64,000 nt of DNA from Nyssa sinensis. Lineage: Eukaryota; Streptophyta; Magnoliopsida; Cornales; Nyssaceae. Where the stretch lies: positions 46,287,206 through 46,351,205 of the forward strand of contig CM018046.1 in assembly GCA_008638375.1 (NCBI GenBank), read 5' to 3'. Both the position numbers and the translations under genes were made by a program. Position 1 is the first letter of the stretch. Each line of letters begins with the position of its first letter. Shown piece after piece: positions 21,174 to 31,305 of this stretch. The notes beneath the pieces are model-generated. The model saw nothing but the letters and a program-made list of their open reading frames with translations, was not told the DNA's origin and did no database searches.

Positions 21174-21703
21174 TGATGCACTTTATGGTCGGTAGGGGCT
21201 CTGAACTCCGTAGCTTGAGAAACACTCAAAGACAAGGATTAGAGGGCCACCGGATTGGCTCTGGCGGTAGCCGCTCCGATGCTTAAGTCAATAAACTGTA
21301 TTGAAAGACTGTAATGTAAACCGAAGAATGAGCATAAAAATAAAGCGTACCTTTAGGGTTTAATTTATAGGTCGCGGCTTGCCTAAGTTGATTAGGATTT
21401 GGAGCCATAGAAGTAGAGATTTGATCATCAGAGAATAGCAGTTACCATGTGTTAGATACTGCGCTTAAGAGATATCCCTAAGTAGTAGTTTCCTTGTTGA
21501 AGACTATTTCGTTATCCTTAACTCGATAGTGTGCTTAAGGCGGTGATGAGCTCTGATGGCCTTGTGCTCAGACCTGTGAGTTCTGATGGCTATATACCCA
21601 AGCCTGCTCTGAATGTCTGAGTCTGCTCTGTATGGCCGAACTTTAACTGGTCTGTAATCACACGTGTCACGTGGGGATTGGCTTATCACTTTGTAGTATA
21701 TCA
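21174..21703 (-). repeat. 5' LTR of the minus-strand Tat element
   Basis: Minus strand TGATATACTACAAAG to ...GTGCATCA, 530 bp. The adjoining internal side has GTTTGGCGCC, the primer-binding site. A TTAAACCCTAAAGG motif and the block GGAGCGGCTACCGCC are shared with the 608-bp LTR, showing the two families are related. The adjoining host base string ATATG (21704-21708) is also found at 17417-17421, as expected for a target duplication. Confidence 0.88.
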
Positions 21704-22197
21704 ATATGTTATAAATATATTTATTAATAAATTAAATTTTAGAAAAAAAGTAATAATAATTTATAAATTTTTTAACTCTTTTCTATAATTATTATAATTT
21801 TAAGTAAATTATATGAAATTTTATAATATCAAAATAATATATAAAATCATAGTTTACGCATTCTAATTCTTAGCTCAAGCACCCAAAAAAATAAAAATAA
21901 ATAATGGAATTGTTTCAACTTTTAGGAGAATATATACATATTTTATTAAAAAATAAAATAAAATTCATTGTGCCTTTTTCCTCAGAAAAGTCATTTCACA
22001 GTCTAATTCAAGCATAAAGTTATCATTTATTAGCCTCTAACTATATTTAAAAAAAAAAAAAAACACTAACACTAGAGAAAGTAAAATAAAAATACCAAAT
22101 GATTATCTTATCAAATTGTACAATTAAATTTTAAAAGTTTAAATACTAATAATTCATTACAAGAAACAGTATTTTTTTTTTTTTTTTGGCAACGCTT
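21704..22197 (+). repeat. Right copy of the duplicated host flank
   Basis: Direct copy of 17417-17885, starting ATATGTTATAAATATATTT at the LTR edge and ending GGCAACGCTT, after which sequence unrelated to the left side follows. AT-rich, non-coding. Confidence 0.9.
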
Positions 22198-22523
22198 ACA
22201 AACTCGTCACTAATAAAAACATCACAAATAATTATATTTACAGCAAAAGTTAAAAAGCATCGTAATTATAAATTCTTTTAGGTGCAACTATCAATTTTAT
22301 TTTTTAGGGAGGGAGGGTAAGTAGAAGATGTACACAGTTATTGAGTTTGTATAATGCTTGATTAATATATTAACTGGCATTGTGTTCTACTACTGATTTC
22401 TACTTTTGAATACAGAGTTCATCTTTAGATTTGAAGTTCTGAAGATGCAACTCTGTGTGCTTGGATTTTTTGTTTTCATGTTTTCAATTTTTTTCTTTTG
22501 TAGATGATATAAAGAAAATTCAT

Positions 22524-23040
22524 TTTTAAGATATATTCTAATCTCTAAAATTATAAACCTTTTCCTTTTTAAGATAGATTCTAGTCTCTAAAATTATAGA
22601 CCTTTACTGCTAATTTATATTCATTAATATTAAAAAAAATATTTTAATATTAAATTTTATTTTTTTATTTTATATAATATATCAGAACTTGAATATCACG
22701 CCACACACACATTTAGTCGCTCATACTTATTAAAAAACAAATCTCTCTCTTTATAGAAAACAAAAGTATTTTTTTTTATATGATAAGTTAGAACTTGAGT
22801 TTCATGTTGTGCACATATTTAATCCTTTATACTTAAAAATAAAAAAAAAATCTAAAAAAAAAAATTTACATAATAAGTCAAAACTTGAGTTTCTGTGTAT
22901 ACATTTAATTTCTCGTACTTAAAAAAAATTATATATATATATATATATTTTATTTCTCTTCATATGAAAAAAGGCTGCGTATGCATTTAACGCTAGTATT
23001 TAAAAATAAATAAATAGAAATTCTCTCTCTTCATAAATAA
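22524..23040. repeat. Diverged short tandem repeats upstream of tRNA-Glu
   Basis: A ~41-bp unit (TTTTTAAGATATATTCTAATC...) is present twice at 22524-22605. From about 22675 to 23040 a looser ~60-110 bp unit recurs four times (GAACTTGAGTTTC... ACATTTAATC... TACTTAAAAA), separated by A-rich and CTCTCT stretches. Non-coding. Confidence 0.55.
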
Positions 23041-23066
23041 AAAAAAAAAATTGACTTCATAAAAAC

Positions 23067-23138
23067 TTCCGTTGCCGGGAATCGAACCCGGGTCTCCTGG
23101 GTGAAAGCCAGATATCCTAACCGCTGGACGACAACGGA
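23067..23138 (-). tRNA. tRNA-Glu (anticodon UUC)
   Basis: The 72-base minus-strand sequence begins TCCGTTGTCGTCCAGCGG and ends CCCGGCAACGGAA. The acceptor stem TCCGTTG/CAACGGA pairs perfectly, and the T arm CCCGGGTTCGATTCCCGG is typical. The anticodon loop CTTTCAC places UUC at 23103-23105. A run of five T directly follows on the minus strand, a RNA polymerase III terminator. No intron. It looks like a functional nuclear tRNA gene. Confidence 0.95.
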
Positions 23139-23290
23139 AACTTATGGTTTTGTTCTGGAACAATTATTATATATACTCAAATAACATAGAAATATAGATA
23201 AGTATAAATGGATATGGGTGGAGTACCAGACTCCCAGGGTTTGTTCGCTTCCAGTGTACGCTGAGTGAGAGAAGACCAGGGAATCCAAGT

Positions 23291-24490
23291 ATGTCGACCG
23301 ATCAGTACGAGACGATGGCCAAAGATCTGCCCAAAGACATCATCATCGACATCCTTTCCAGATTGCCTGTCAGGTCAGTGCTCCGATTCAAATGCGTCTG
23401 CAAGTCATGGTATGCTCTTTCCAAAAACCCTAATTTTATCACCAAACACTTCAATCAAACCACTTCTCAAACCACCAACACCTATTTTCTATACACATCT
23501 CGCCGCTCAGTCACCAACAACACTAATCGATCCATTTCGTTGCTTTCCAATAACGAAACATTCAACATACCGATTGATCTGGACATCCCATTTCTGAGCA
23601 TTTCGAAACCTTTCAGAATTTCGGGTTCCTGTAATGGTTTGGTTTGTCTCAGTATTGTGCCGCTTGCTTCGATCATTTTGTTATGGAACCCCGCGACTAG
23701 AGTATTCAAGGACCTCCCAGCTTCCCCAATTGCCCGCCCAGAGTCGTTGCCGATCAAAGTCGTTCTCGGGTTTGGTTTTGATCGGAACGCGAACGATTAC
23801 AAGCTGTTGAGAGTTGTGTATTACGGCTACCCTGTTAGCCAAGTTGAGGTTTACTCGTTGAGTACCAACTCTTGGAAAGAGATCAAGACTGATATGAGAT
23901 TTCTAATATTTGAATCTTCCGGTAGTGTATTTTTGAAAGGAGGGTTTCATTGGACCGCAGTTGGGTTTCAGGAGTTGAATGGCCGTGAGGTAATTGTTTC
24001 TTTCGACATGGTTGATGAGGTGTTTCGTTATATAATGCTGCCCACTTTTAGGCTTAGTGATGATGATGGTGATAGATTTAGGTGGCATGTTGTGGTGTTC
24101 AAGGAATGCCTTGGGGTGGTTGTTTGTTCTAAAAAGGGACCGAACAAGAAGTTCGATATATGGGTGATGAATGAATATGGTGTAGCAGAGTCGTGGGTTA
24201 AGTACATCTCGTTTGGACCCTTTCCAGGAATCAATAGGCCGTTGAGGTGTGGAAGAAATGGTGTGGTTCTGTTGGAAAAGGATCGTGGGGAGCTTGTTCT
24301 GTATGATCCCAATACTGAAGCATTTAAGGATCTTGAAGCCGATGGGGTTGTTTGTTGGTCTGATGTTTTTATTCATGTGGAAAGCCTACTTCCAATCAAG
24401 GGGGGAAAAGTGGCAGAAACCTCCAAGTTGGGTGCTGTTGTTCCTGACTTAAACTTTGTTCGGAAATTTGATCTGGTGCTAGAGTTATAA
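23291..24490 (+). CDS. F-box protein with F-box-associated (FBA) domain
   Basis: A 399-aa single-exon protein. The F-box is residues ~10-50 (LPKDIIIDILSRLPVRSVLRFK then CVCKSWYAL), which binds SKP1. An FBA-type (F-box associated interaction) domain follows, with the family motifs SCNGLVCLS, LWNPATRVFKDLP, LGFGFDRNANDYKLLRVV, VEVYSLSTNSWKEI and WVMNEYGVAESWVKYIS. Such proteins select substrates for SCF ubiquitin ligases (CPR30/At3g06240-like family). The start at 23291 gives nine residues before a second in-frame Met (MAKDLPKD), which is also plausible. A TATA-like TATAAATG lies at 23203. The gene is intact. Its substrate cannot be told from sequence. Confidence 0.9.
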   Translation: MSTDQYETMAKDLPKDIIIDILSRLPVRSVLRFKCVCKSWYALSKNPNFITKHFNQTTSQTTNTYFLYTSRRSVTNNTNRSISLLSNNETFNIPIDLDIPFLSISKPFRISGSCNGLVCLSIVPLASIILLWNPATRVFKDLPASPIARPESLPIKVVLGFGFDRNANDYKLLRVVYYGYPVSQVEVYSLSTNSWKEIKTDMRFLIFESSGSVFLKGGFHWTAVGFQELNGREVIVSFDMVDEVFRYIMLPTFRLSDDDGDRFRWHVVVFKECLGVVVCSKKGPNKKFDIWVMNEYGVAESWVKYISFGPFPGINRPLRCGRNGVVLLEKDRGELVLYDPNTEAFKDLEADGVVCWSDVFIHVESLLPIKGGKVAETSKLGAVVPDLNFVRKFDLVLEL

Positions 24491-24750
24491 CTGAAAGCTG
24501 TTTGAATGTTGTCTTCTTTAACTGCTAGCTTTTTTTTTTTTTTTTTTGTTTTTTGAACAATTGATAGGTGCTGTAAACAGATGCTGACTGGGGCTGAAAT
24601 ATATTTTCTCTTGAGCTAACGGCGTAGGCCCAGTAGGGTCTTTTATGCTGGCCATTGGATATTCATTTTGGTTAAGTCTATTGCTAGGACCATGATTTGT
24701 TAGTGTGGCAATGATTCACCAACTAGAAGCAAAATGATAATTTGACACTC
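24241..24750 (+). repeat. Source copy of a duplicated F-box 3' end plus 3' flank
   Basis: The last ~250 bp of the intact F-box gene and ~260 bp downstream (to GATAATTTGACA) are duplicated in the same orientation at 25325-25840. The flank includes CTAGGACCATGATTTGTTAG in both. Confidence 0.85.
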
Positions 24751-25324
24751 ATCAAGTGGTGAATCAAAATAACAAGAAGAAAAACATCTAGCTAGCCAGT
24801 TATCAGCACAAAACAAACAACAAATATTAAACAAAAAGATCTGTAGGATGATACAAAACTGGCAAACAACATTCAGTGGTCGTCTTAAACAGCTCATTGT
24901 TTAGAGGACTTTTTAATCTCACCACCCTCATTTGTCTCCAATCATCTTCATTCTCTGTATTTCAGCCTCTTCTCCAGTACCCTCATTTTCCTCTGTTTCC
25001 AATTTCTGTCATTCCAAGAATACCATACAGCTAAAACCCACTTCATGTCATGCAACGTCCTCCTTGCTGGGCACTCCATACTGCTTGAAACAGCACTAAG
25101 AGAAACCTAAACACTATTTCTTGAGCCCTTCTTAGCCTCTCAATCATGGGTTGAATTGGTTTCTTTTGCTTCACCTCATGTTTTCTCGTATTGTTGTGAC
25201 ATATGGTTTCACTGATCAAGCGGTTGAAACCCTTCTCAAGTTAAAAATTCTCTATTCAACAATACTGCACTAAACAATTGGAATGAGTCAATCAGTTTGT
25301 GCAACAGACAGCACTGTAGCCAAA
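24751..25324. other. Spacer between the duplicated F-box 3' ends
   Basis: No intact gene. The minus strand has a broken frame around 25240-24950 with Lys/Arg-rich segments, which might be an old gene or retroelement scrap; I do not recognise it. Confidence 0.4.
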
Positions 25325-25840
25325 TAATGGTGAAGTGTGGGAAAAATGGTGAGGTTCTGTTGGAAAAGGATCGTGGGTAGCTTGTTCTGTATGATCCCAC
25401 TACCGAAGCAATTAAGGATCTTGTTGGAGTTGGAGCTGATGGGGTTGTATGTTGGTCTGATGTTTTTATTCATGTGGAAAGCCTACTTCCAGTCAAGGGG
25501 GGAAAAGTCACAGAAACTTCCAATTTGTGTGCTGTAGTTCCTGACTTAAACTTTGTTCGGAAATTTGATCTGGTGCTAGAGTGATAACCAAAAGGCTGTT
25601 TGATTGTTGTCTTCTCTAGCTGCTATGGGTTTTTTTGGAGCCATTGATAGCTGTAACTCTAAACATATGCTGACTGGCTGATTATATTCTGTTTTGATCT
25701 GACAGAGTAAGATCTTTTATGCTGGCGATGAGATTTTTTTTTTTTTTAATCTTGGTTAAGTCTATGCCTAGGACCATGATTCGTTAGTGTGGCAATGCTT
25801 GACCAACAAGAAGCAAAATGATTATTTGACATTCCCCCTG
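25325..25840 (+). pseudogene. Duplicated 3' fragment of the F-box gene
   Basis: Matches 24241-24750 at high identity. It encodes only the last ~85 residues of the F-box protein and carries an in-frame TAG where the source has GAG (GATCGTGGGTAGCTTG). It ends at the equivalent stop near 25584 and continues into the shared 3' flank. It has no F-box or promoter, so it is a dead fragment. Confidence 0.85.
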
Positions 25841-28332
25841 CATCAGAAAGAAAAGCAAAGGCGTGGTTGCTTATATTGATGGATTTATGTATGTTATAAT
25901 GCTGGATAAACTGCCGTAAGTACATTGTTTTTATCAGTTATGGTCTCTACCCCATTGAAATTATTAAGCTCGCACATGCGCACACAGCAAGTAATGTTTC
26001 TCAATCAAACATGTAATTGATATTTTCTGTTGCTACGAGTTCATCCTCTGTAACTGATGCCATTTCTTTCTATTTCTTATAATTTGCTACTGGTGAGTGT
26101 TGAATGTATTATTTTGCATGAGTTAATCTTAGTGCAAGCACTTGGTTTGGCATGGACACTTAGTTATGGGTAATGTTGAGAATTATTTTGGTATTATTCA
26201 TCTCAACTTGTTAATGGTTTACTGAATTTGGTGGGTATTTTTCTTTGGCTTACAAATCTAATAGCTAGCACTGTTTGTTTTACTGAAGCAGTTCTTTGAA
26301 TGCTAAATTTCTGTCATAGATAACTGCCAATGATTGTGTTGTGAGAAATGAAGAGACGTCGTCTTCTTTTTCCTTTGCTTTTTTGTCCTTCCCCAGTCCT
26401 CGTGATGGGATAACATCAATAGTGTTACTGTTGATATTGTTCACCCTATCATATGGGTGGGTATGATATGCCTCAAGATTGGGTTGAGGTGGAGTGGAGG
26501 GTCAACAATGGCGAAGGAAGGACGGAATCTGGATGAAAAAGTGATATGTTGTGGTTAATATTTTGTGTTCCAAGTTAATTTTCTTTTTCCTTATTTTATT
26601 TATTTATTTATTTTGTATAGTTTATATATTTGGTAGGAGGGGATGCCTTTCAAAAGGAAGGTGTAATTAACTTTGCTTGAAGCCTCCATTTAAGACTATA
26701 TTTTTCCTGAAACTTGTTATCTGAAAGTCAGTCATCAAGTGAACTTCCTTTATGTGAAGTTGAGGTCCCTTCGTGTTCTTTCACCTCTCATGCCATTTTT
26801 ATCCCTAACATTTTGGGATTTGTGTGCCATATTTTTATGAATGGTATGTTTTTTTGTGACTATCTGATGCTCTAAACTAATTGAAGCTGATTTTTTTTTA
26901 TTGGAGATTCATCTTGTTTGTACAATTGATTTTAGCTGAAGTCATAGTGAGTGAAACTTAATTTTCATTATGACAAAATGGTTGGAGATCAAATTGAAGT
27001 TGAATTGGTTTGTCGTGTTTGATGTGGCATTTGAAAGCACAGGTTACTTTTGTACTTGTTTCAAAATTAGTTACTAAGACAAAATGACAAGTAGTTTGGA
27101 ATCATTTTTGCAGTCATGACCAAGGGAAAAAAGTCCAGTGTTAAGTTACTACCACAGAAAATTTCTATAGTAATGGATGTCAAGGTCATGATGATGCTTT
27201 CATTTGAAATATATGTCACATGTTAGAATTGGATTTGCATAGGGCGTTTTTTCGTGCTACCTTGTTACTAAACTATACACAACATGGTACATGCGCAGTG
27301 AGAAATATCTTGCTATACCTTGTGAGACAACATCGTCTCCCATGTATGTTTGTTTATATGCTCATGCGCACTAGTGCACATGTGTGTGGACATGGAGTTG
27401 ATTCGTATCTCATTATTTTTCCTTTCAAATTGGAGATGTTAGTTGGCAGATACAACATTGTTACCAATATAGTGTTTAGTTTTGTATGATTTATGGTTTT
27501 TATGATTTTAATGATAAAATGGTCTTAGTTGCATCTATGTAATTTTATGCTCCCACAACTTAAGATTGAATCGATTTAGGACACAATATGAAAGAGTTTA
27601 AAGCACTTCTTGTCTAACAATGGAACAGGTTATGATATTTATCTTGCTTGAATTGGAGCAGTAATGTTGCCTCATTGTGGTTATTGATGTGATCGAACAG
27701 TGCAACCATATTATTATGAAGCTAAAGATGCCCCAATTGGGTTGGTAATGTATGTTTGAAGAATGTAAGCTAGTTTTGATGAGATTGGTAACAGGAACTC
27801 AGACTTCATTTATATTCCAGTTTCTCTGTCTTGTCCTGAACTCTTTTTTTTTAAAAAGAAAATAAGTTAGAATAATTTTTGATAAGTAAACTAAAATTTT
27901 ATCGTCAAAATATTCAATACAAGAAAAAATAATATGAATGTGATTTATTGATAAATATAGTATACATAGGAATATATTTTTTTTAATTAATTTAATAACA
28001 GGCCATATTTTAGAAGTTCGACTCCATTTAAGAATATTTCATATCCGTCCCAGATAGGAGAAGTCTCCGACAAAGTGTGACAAATTGCCATTCAATGCCG
28101 AATTCTGATTTATTTTGTTGGTAGTGTGTGATTCAGTAATGCAAGTGACTAATGATTAAAAAAAGACATGAATTAATACAAAGACGCTCAGCTCAAGTCC
28201 AACATTGTCATGATAATGGACAGTGGTTACGAGCAATGGAAACAGGTTATGGTGTTCTCTTCAAAAGTTACCAACGTTTGCGAGTTTACATTTTGTCAGA
28301 AAACTATGAGTACACAGTATTGCAAACAAATT
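25841..28332. other. Non-coding region; 26290-28330 duplicated at about 33480-35300
   Basis: No convincing gene. From GAATGCTAAATTTCTG (26297) on, the sequence matches the region downstream of the second F-box gene for about 2 kb, with indels. Shared landmarks include GGGATAACATCAATAGTGTT, GATATGCCTCAAG, TAATGATAAAATGGTCTTAG and CAATGGAAACAGG. The matching parts hold no open frame. Confidence 0.7.
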
Positions 28333-29366
28333 GAGTCACTCCTCAACTAAATTATGAATCATTCATTCTCAACTCAAAGTCCAATTAAATCCTCCATTCT
28401 CAACTCAAGTCAAAATAAGACGAGACGAGTTAGGTTTCTAACAAAATAACTCAAAAATTTAATATAATAGATTTTTTTGAAAAAAATTATTATTCATGAA
28501 AATATATATGTACATATTTTTCATTTTAATGCTGAAAATTATATATTACAAGTTTAAAAGTAAATACGAGAAGGAAACGGTGACGTCTAGCTGCTCTTAG
28601 TTTCTTGGGCATCACTTATCACTCCTTGTCACTTTGACGACTGCCTTCTATCACTCTCTCGAATGGACGGCTTTTGATTCTTCCCTCCTCAAAAAACGCT
28701 AGGGTTAGGGTTTATATAAATCAAATTTACTTCATCTGGATATTCTTTCTCAAAATTTAGTGCTCTATAATCTGTCACTCTCTCTCTCTTTCCTTAGTTG
28801 AGTTACTTCTCAACTAAATTATGAATCCTTCATTCTCAACTCAAGTCAAAATGAGACGAGACTCAACTCGACTCGACTTGACTCGTTAGATTTCGAAACA
28901 AAATAACTCAAAATTTTAATATAATAAATTTTTTTGAAAAAAATTATTATTCATGAAAATATATATGTACATATTTTCTTATTTTAATGCTAAAACTTAT
29001 ATATTGTAAGTTTAAAAGTAAATATGAGGAAGGAAACGATGTCGTCTAGCTGGTCTTAGTTTCTTGGACATCACTTATCACTCCTTGTCACTCTGACGAC
29101 GCCCTCTGTCACTCTCCCTAATGGACGGCTTTTGATTCTTCCCTCATCAAAAAGTGCTAGGGTTAGGGTTTATATAAATCAAACTTACTTCGTCTTGATA
29201 TTCTCTCTCAAACTTTAGTGCCCAATCTGTTACTCTCTTTCTCTCTTTCCTTAGTTGAGTCACTCCTCAACTAAATTATGAATCCTTCATTCTCAACTTA
29301 AGTTAAAATGAGACTTGATTTGACTCGACTTGACTTGTTAAATTTTGAACAAAATAATTCAAAATT
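28333..29366 (+). repeat. Tandem promoter units A, B and first part of C (460 bp each)
   Basis: Units start GAGTCACTCCTCAACTAA at 28333, 28800 (GAGTTACTTCTC) and 29257. Each holds an AT-rich part, GTCGTCTAGCTG, and a core promoter-like AGGGTTAGGGTTTATATAA (units A and B; TATA at 28713 and 29171) followed by a pyrimidine-rich leader. Unit C is cut at 29366 by the MULE and resumes at 30915. Confidence 0.88.
28705..28722 (+). promoter_or_regulatory. Telobox plus TATA core of promoter unit A
   Basis: AGGGTTAGGGTTTATATAAA combines a telobox-like element with a TATA box, a layout common in plant promoters of growth-related genes. Unit B repeats it at about 29160-29178. Unit C, the one next to the F-box gene, has TTTATTAAAC in place of the TATA box (31181-31190). 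Confidence 0.55.
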
Positions 29367-30923
29367 AGGTTAATTACACTTACATCTCCTGAGGTTTTTG
29401 ACAAATACAAAAATTTCTTTGATAGTTTCTGAAATAATATTATCCTCCTTCTGGTTTCAATATCGATAACAAATTCTCCACTGCCGTCAATAACCGTTAG
29501 TTGACTTAACAGAATTTGATAATGTAAGTAATTATTTTTGTCTAAATACCAATTTTATTCCTTATAAGTCATGGTTAAATGACAAAATTACTATCACTTT
29601 AATAATAATTCTTTTAATTAAAAAAAAAGACAAAATTTTTCCTTCCATCTCCTCTCTCACTACCTTCCTTCAAACGCATTTCTCTCTCTCAACTTCAAGA
29701 ATTTTCTTCCATGGCCCTGGTTTTCCTCTTTCTCTCTCTTTATATATAACCTCCATTCTCCTCTTATTTTTTCACAACTTTGATCCACCAATTTTCTCTC
29801 AGTTTCTATAGCTTTCTCACAACCCAAACAGTCTCGTTCCTATCTATCTCCACAGATCCATAACAAGAACAATAACCTGGTCCATGGTGAGCAACTTCGG
29901 GTTCGTCCATAGCACTTCAATCCCTCTAACGATCAGCATCCAAGTCTAGGTACAGATCCACATGTCCATAATCAGGCAATCGGTAACAGTCAGAAGTTAG
30001 ATAACGAGGGGGCTGTCGCACGCTTCAAACCGCATTAAGAAAGAAATCGTTAGTCGCATTTGGTGACATTTCATCTAAAGATCCCCTAGCTTAGGAGGAT
30101 CGAGTTGTTCTTATCTTGTCGAGACGTTTCAAGGACCTGGAACCGTTCTTGCACCTACTGACGTACAGAGAGAGGGATTCGTGATGGGATGGGAAGCGAA
30201 GGTGGTGGTGCTGTCAGAGACGGAGTGGTGGTGCCCACTTAGTGCGGTGACTCTACCATTTACTTTCACCGTCAAGCCGAGGATGGATGGTGGAGCATTT
30301 TTCGAGTCGATTTAACCGAAGATTTTGAAGTTTCCGGCATACAAATCGCCCCTCGCCGAATCACCCCGCGACCAACCAGCTTTTGATCATCCTTTCTTAA
30401 AGAATCACACCATTCAGGTTACTAAACCCTAGCCCTTACTCTCTCTCTGTTTTCTCTGTGTTTTTTTCTTCTTTCTAATGGGTTTGTTTCTGCTTGCTAT
30501 AGATGAAGGCCAAATTATCATCCAGAAGGCCTATTTGGGGAGAGCAAAGTGTCCAATTCAATTTTCAGTGATGGGTCAAAACTAATTACTCAGCTCTGGC
30601 ACTTGGGTGGAAGGTGCCCTGAAGGAACCATTCCCATCAGAAGAACAAGCGGAAAGGATGAAGAGAAAATGTTTTATAGAGATATCCTTGCTTACGAGAG
30701 AGAGAGAGAGAGAGAAAGAGGGGATGGAATGAGAAATTGTCCTTTTTTTAATTAAGAGTATTATTATTAAAATGAGAGTAAAATAGTAGAAGTCTTAATG
30801 TTGTTAACACCGTTTAGCCGATAGTTCTAATAGAGAAATAGTATTATTTTAAAAAATATAGAAAAAGTTTTTGCGATTATTAGAAATATCAGAAGGAGTA
30901 GGTATAATTTATTCTTCAAAATT
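29358..30923 (+). mobile_element. Mutator-like element carrying neprosin-gene fragments (Pack-MULE)
   Basis: The element is 29367-30914 (1,548 bp), flanked by a perfect 9-bp duplication TTCAAAATT (29358-29366 and 30915-30923); 9 bp is the Mutator hallmark. The ends are long diverged inverted repeats of ~100 bp (AGGTTAATTACACTTACATC against the reverse complement GAATAAATTATACCTACTCC). Uninterrupted units A and B show the empty target. No transposase is present. The interior holds pieces of a plant neprosin/DUF239 gene. Confidence 0.85.
30360..30700 (+). pseudogene. Captured neprosin (DUF239) gene fragment inside the MULE
   Basis: QPAFDHPFLKNHTIQ at 30373-30417 is the conserved neprosin activation-domain motif. 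It is followed by a plausible intron, 30418-30502 (GT...ATAG), and then MKAKLSS. After a frame change comes SDGSKLITQLWHLGGRCPEG with TIPIRRT (about 30563-30650), also typical of the family. The frame is broken between the two parts and the catalytic neprosin domain is missing. A (GA)n tract follows. Retention of an intron shows capture from genomic DNA, not from mRNA. Confidence 0.8.
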
Positions 30924-31300
30924 TTAATATAAACATTTTTTAAAAAAAAAAATATTATTCATGAAAATATATATATGTACATATTTTTTATTTTAATACT
31001 AAAAATTATATATTAGTACAAGTTTAAAAGTAAATATGAGAAGAAAATGGTGTCGTCTAGCTGCTCTCAATTTTTTGGGCATCACTCGTTATTCCTTGTC
31101 ACTCTAACGACGCCCTCTCTCACTCCCCCTAATGAAATAACTTTTGATTCTACCTTCTTCAAAAAGCGTTAGCGTTAGGGTTTATTAAACCAAACTTACT
31201 TCATCTTGATATTCTCTCTCAAAATTTAGTGTTCTATAATCTGTCACTCTCTCTCTTCCCTCTTCTGTCTCCAGAGACGCTAGTATCAGGCTTCTCTGTT
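30915..31300 (+). repeat. Rest of promoter unit C, in front of the second F-box gene
   Basis: Continues unit C after the MULE with ATATTATTCATGAAAATATA, GTCGTCTAGCTGC and the pyrimidine-rich leader. The core is AGCGTTAGGGTTTATTAAAC, so the TATA box of units A and B is lost. The leader runs up to the ATG at 31306. Confidence 0.8.
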
Positions 31301-31305
31301 TCAAA

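Larger units (their letters stand above)
17886..21703 (-). mobile_element. Truncated, decayed Tat-type LTR element on the minus strand
   Basis: Reading minus from 21703: a 530-bp LTR (21703-21174, TGATATACTAC...GATGCATCA-type ends), a primer-binding site at 21173-21150, gag, protease and the first part of RT. The element stops abruptly at 17886, just after the RT box YNDDMLVK. RNase H, integrase, the 3' region and the 3' LTR are missing. It is related to, but clearly different from, the intact element at 917-12819: the LTR differs in length and most sequence, while proteins align well. Confidence 0.9.

Noticed and set aside
24950..25240. Lys/Arg-rich minus-strand frame that might be a LINE or gene remnant
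   Set aside because: Broken frame, no motif I could name; recorded only as spacer.
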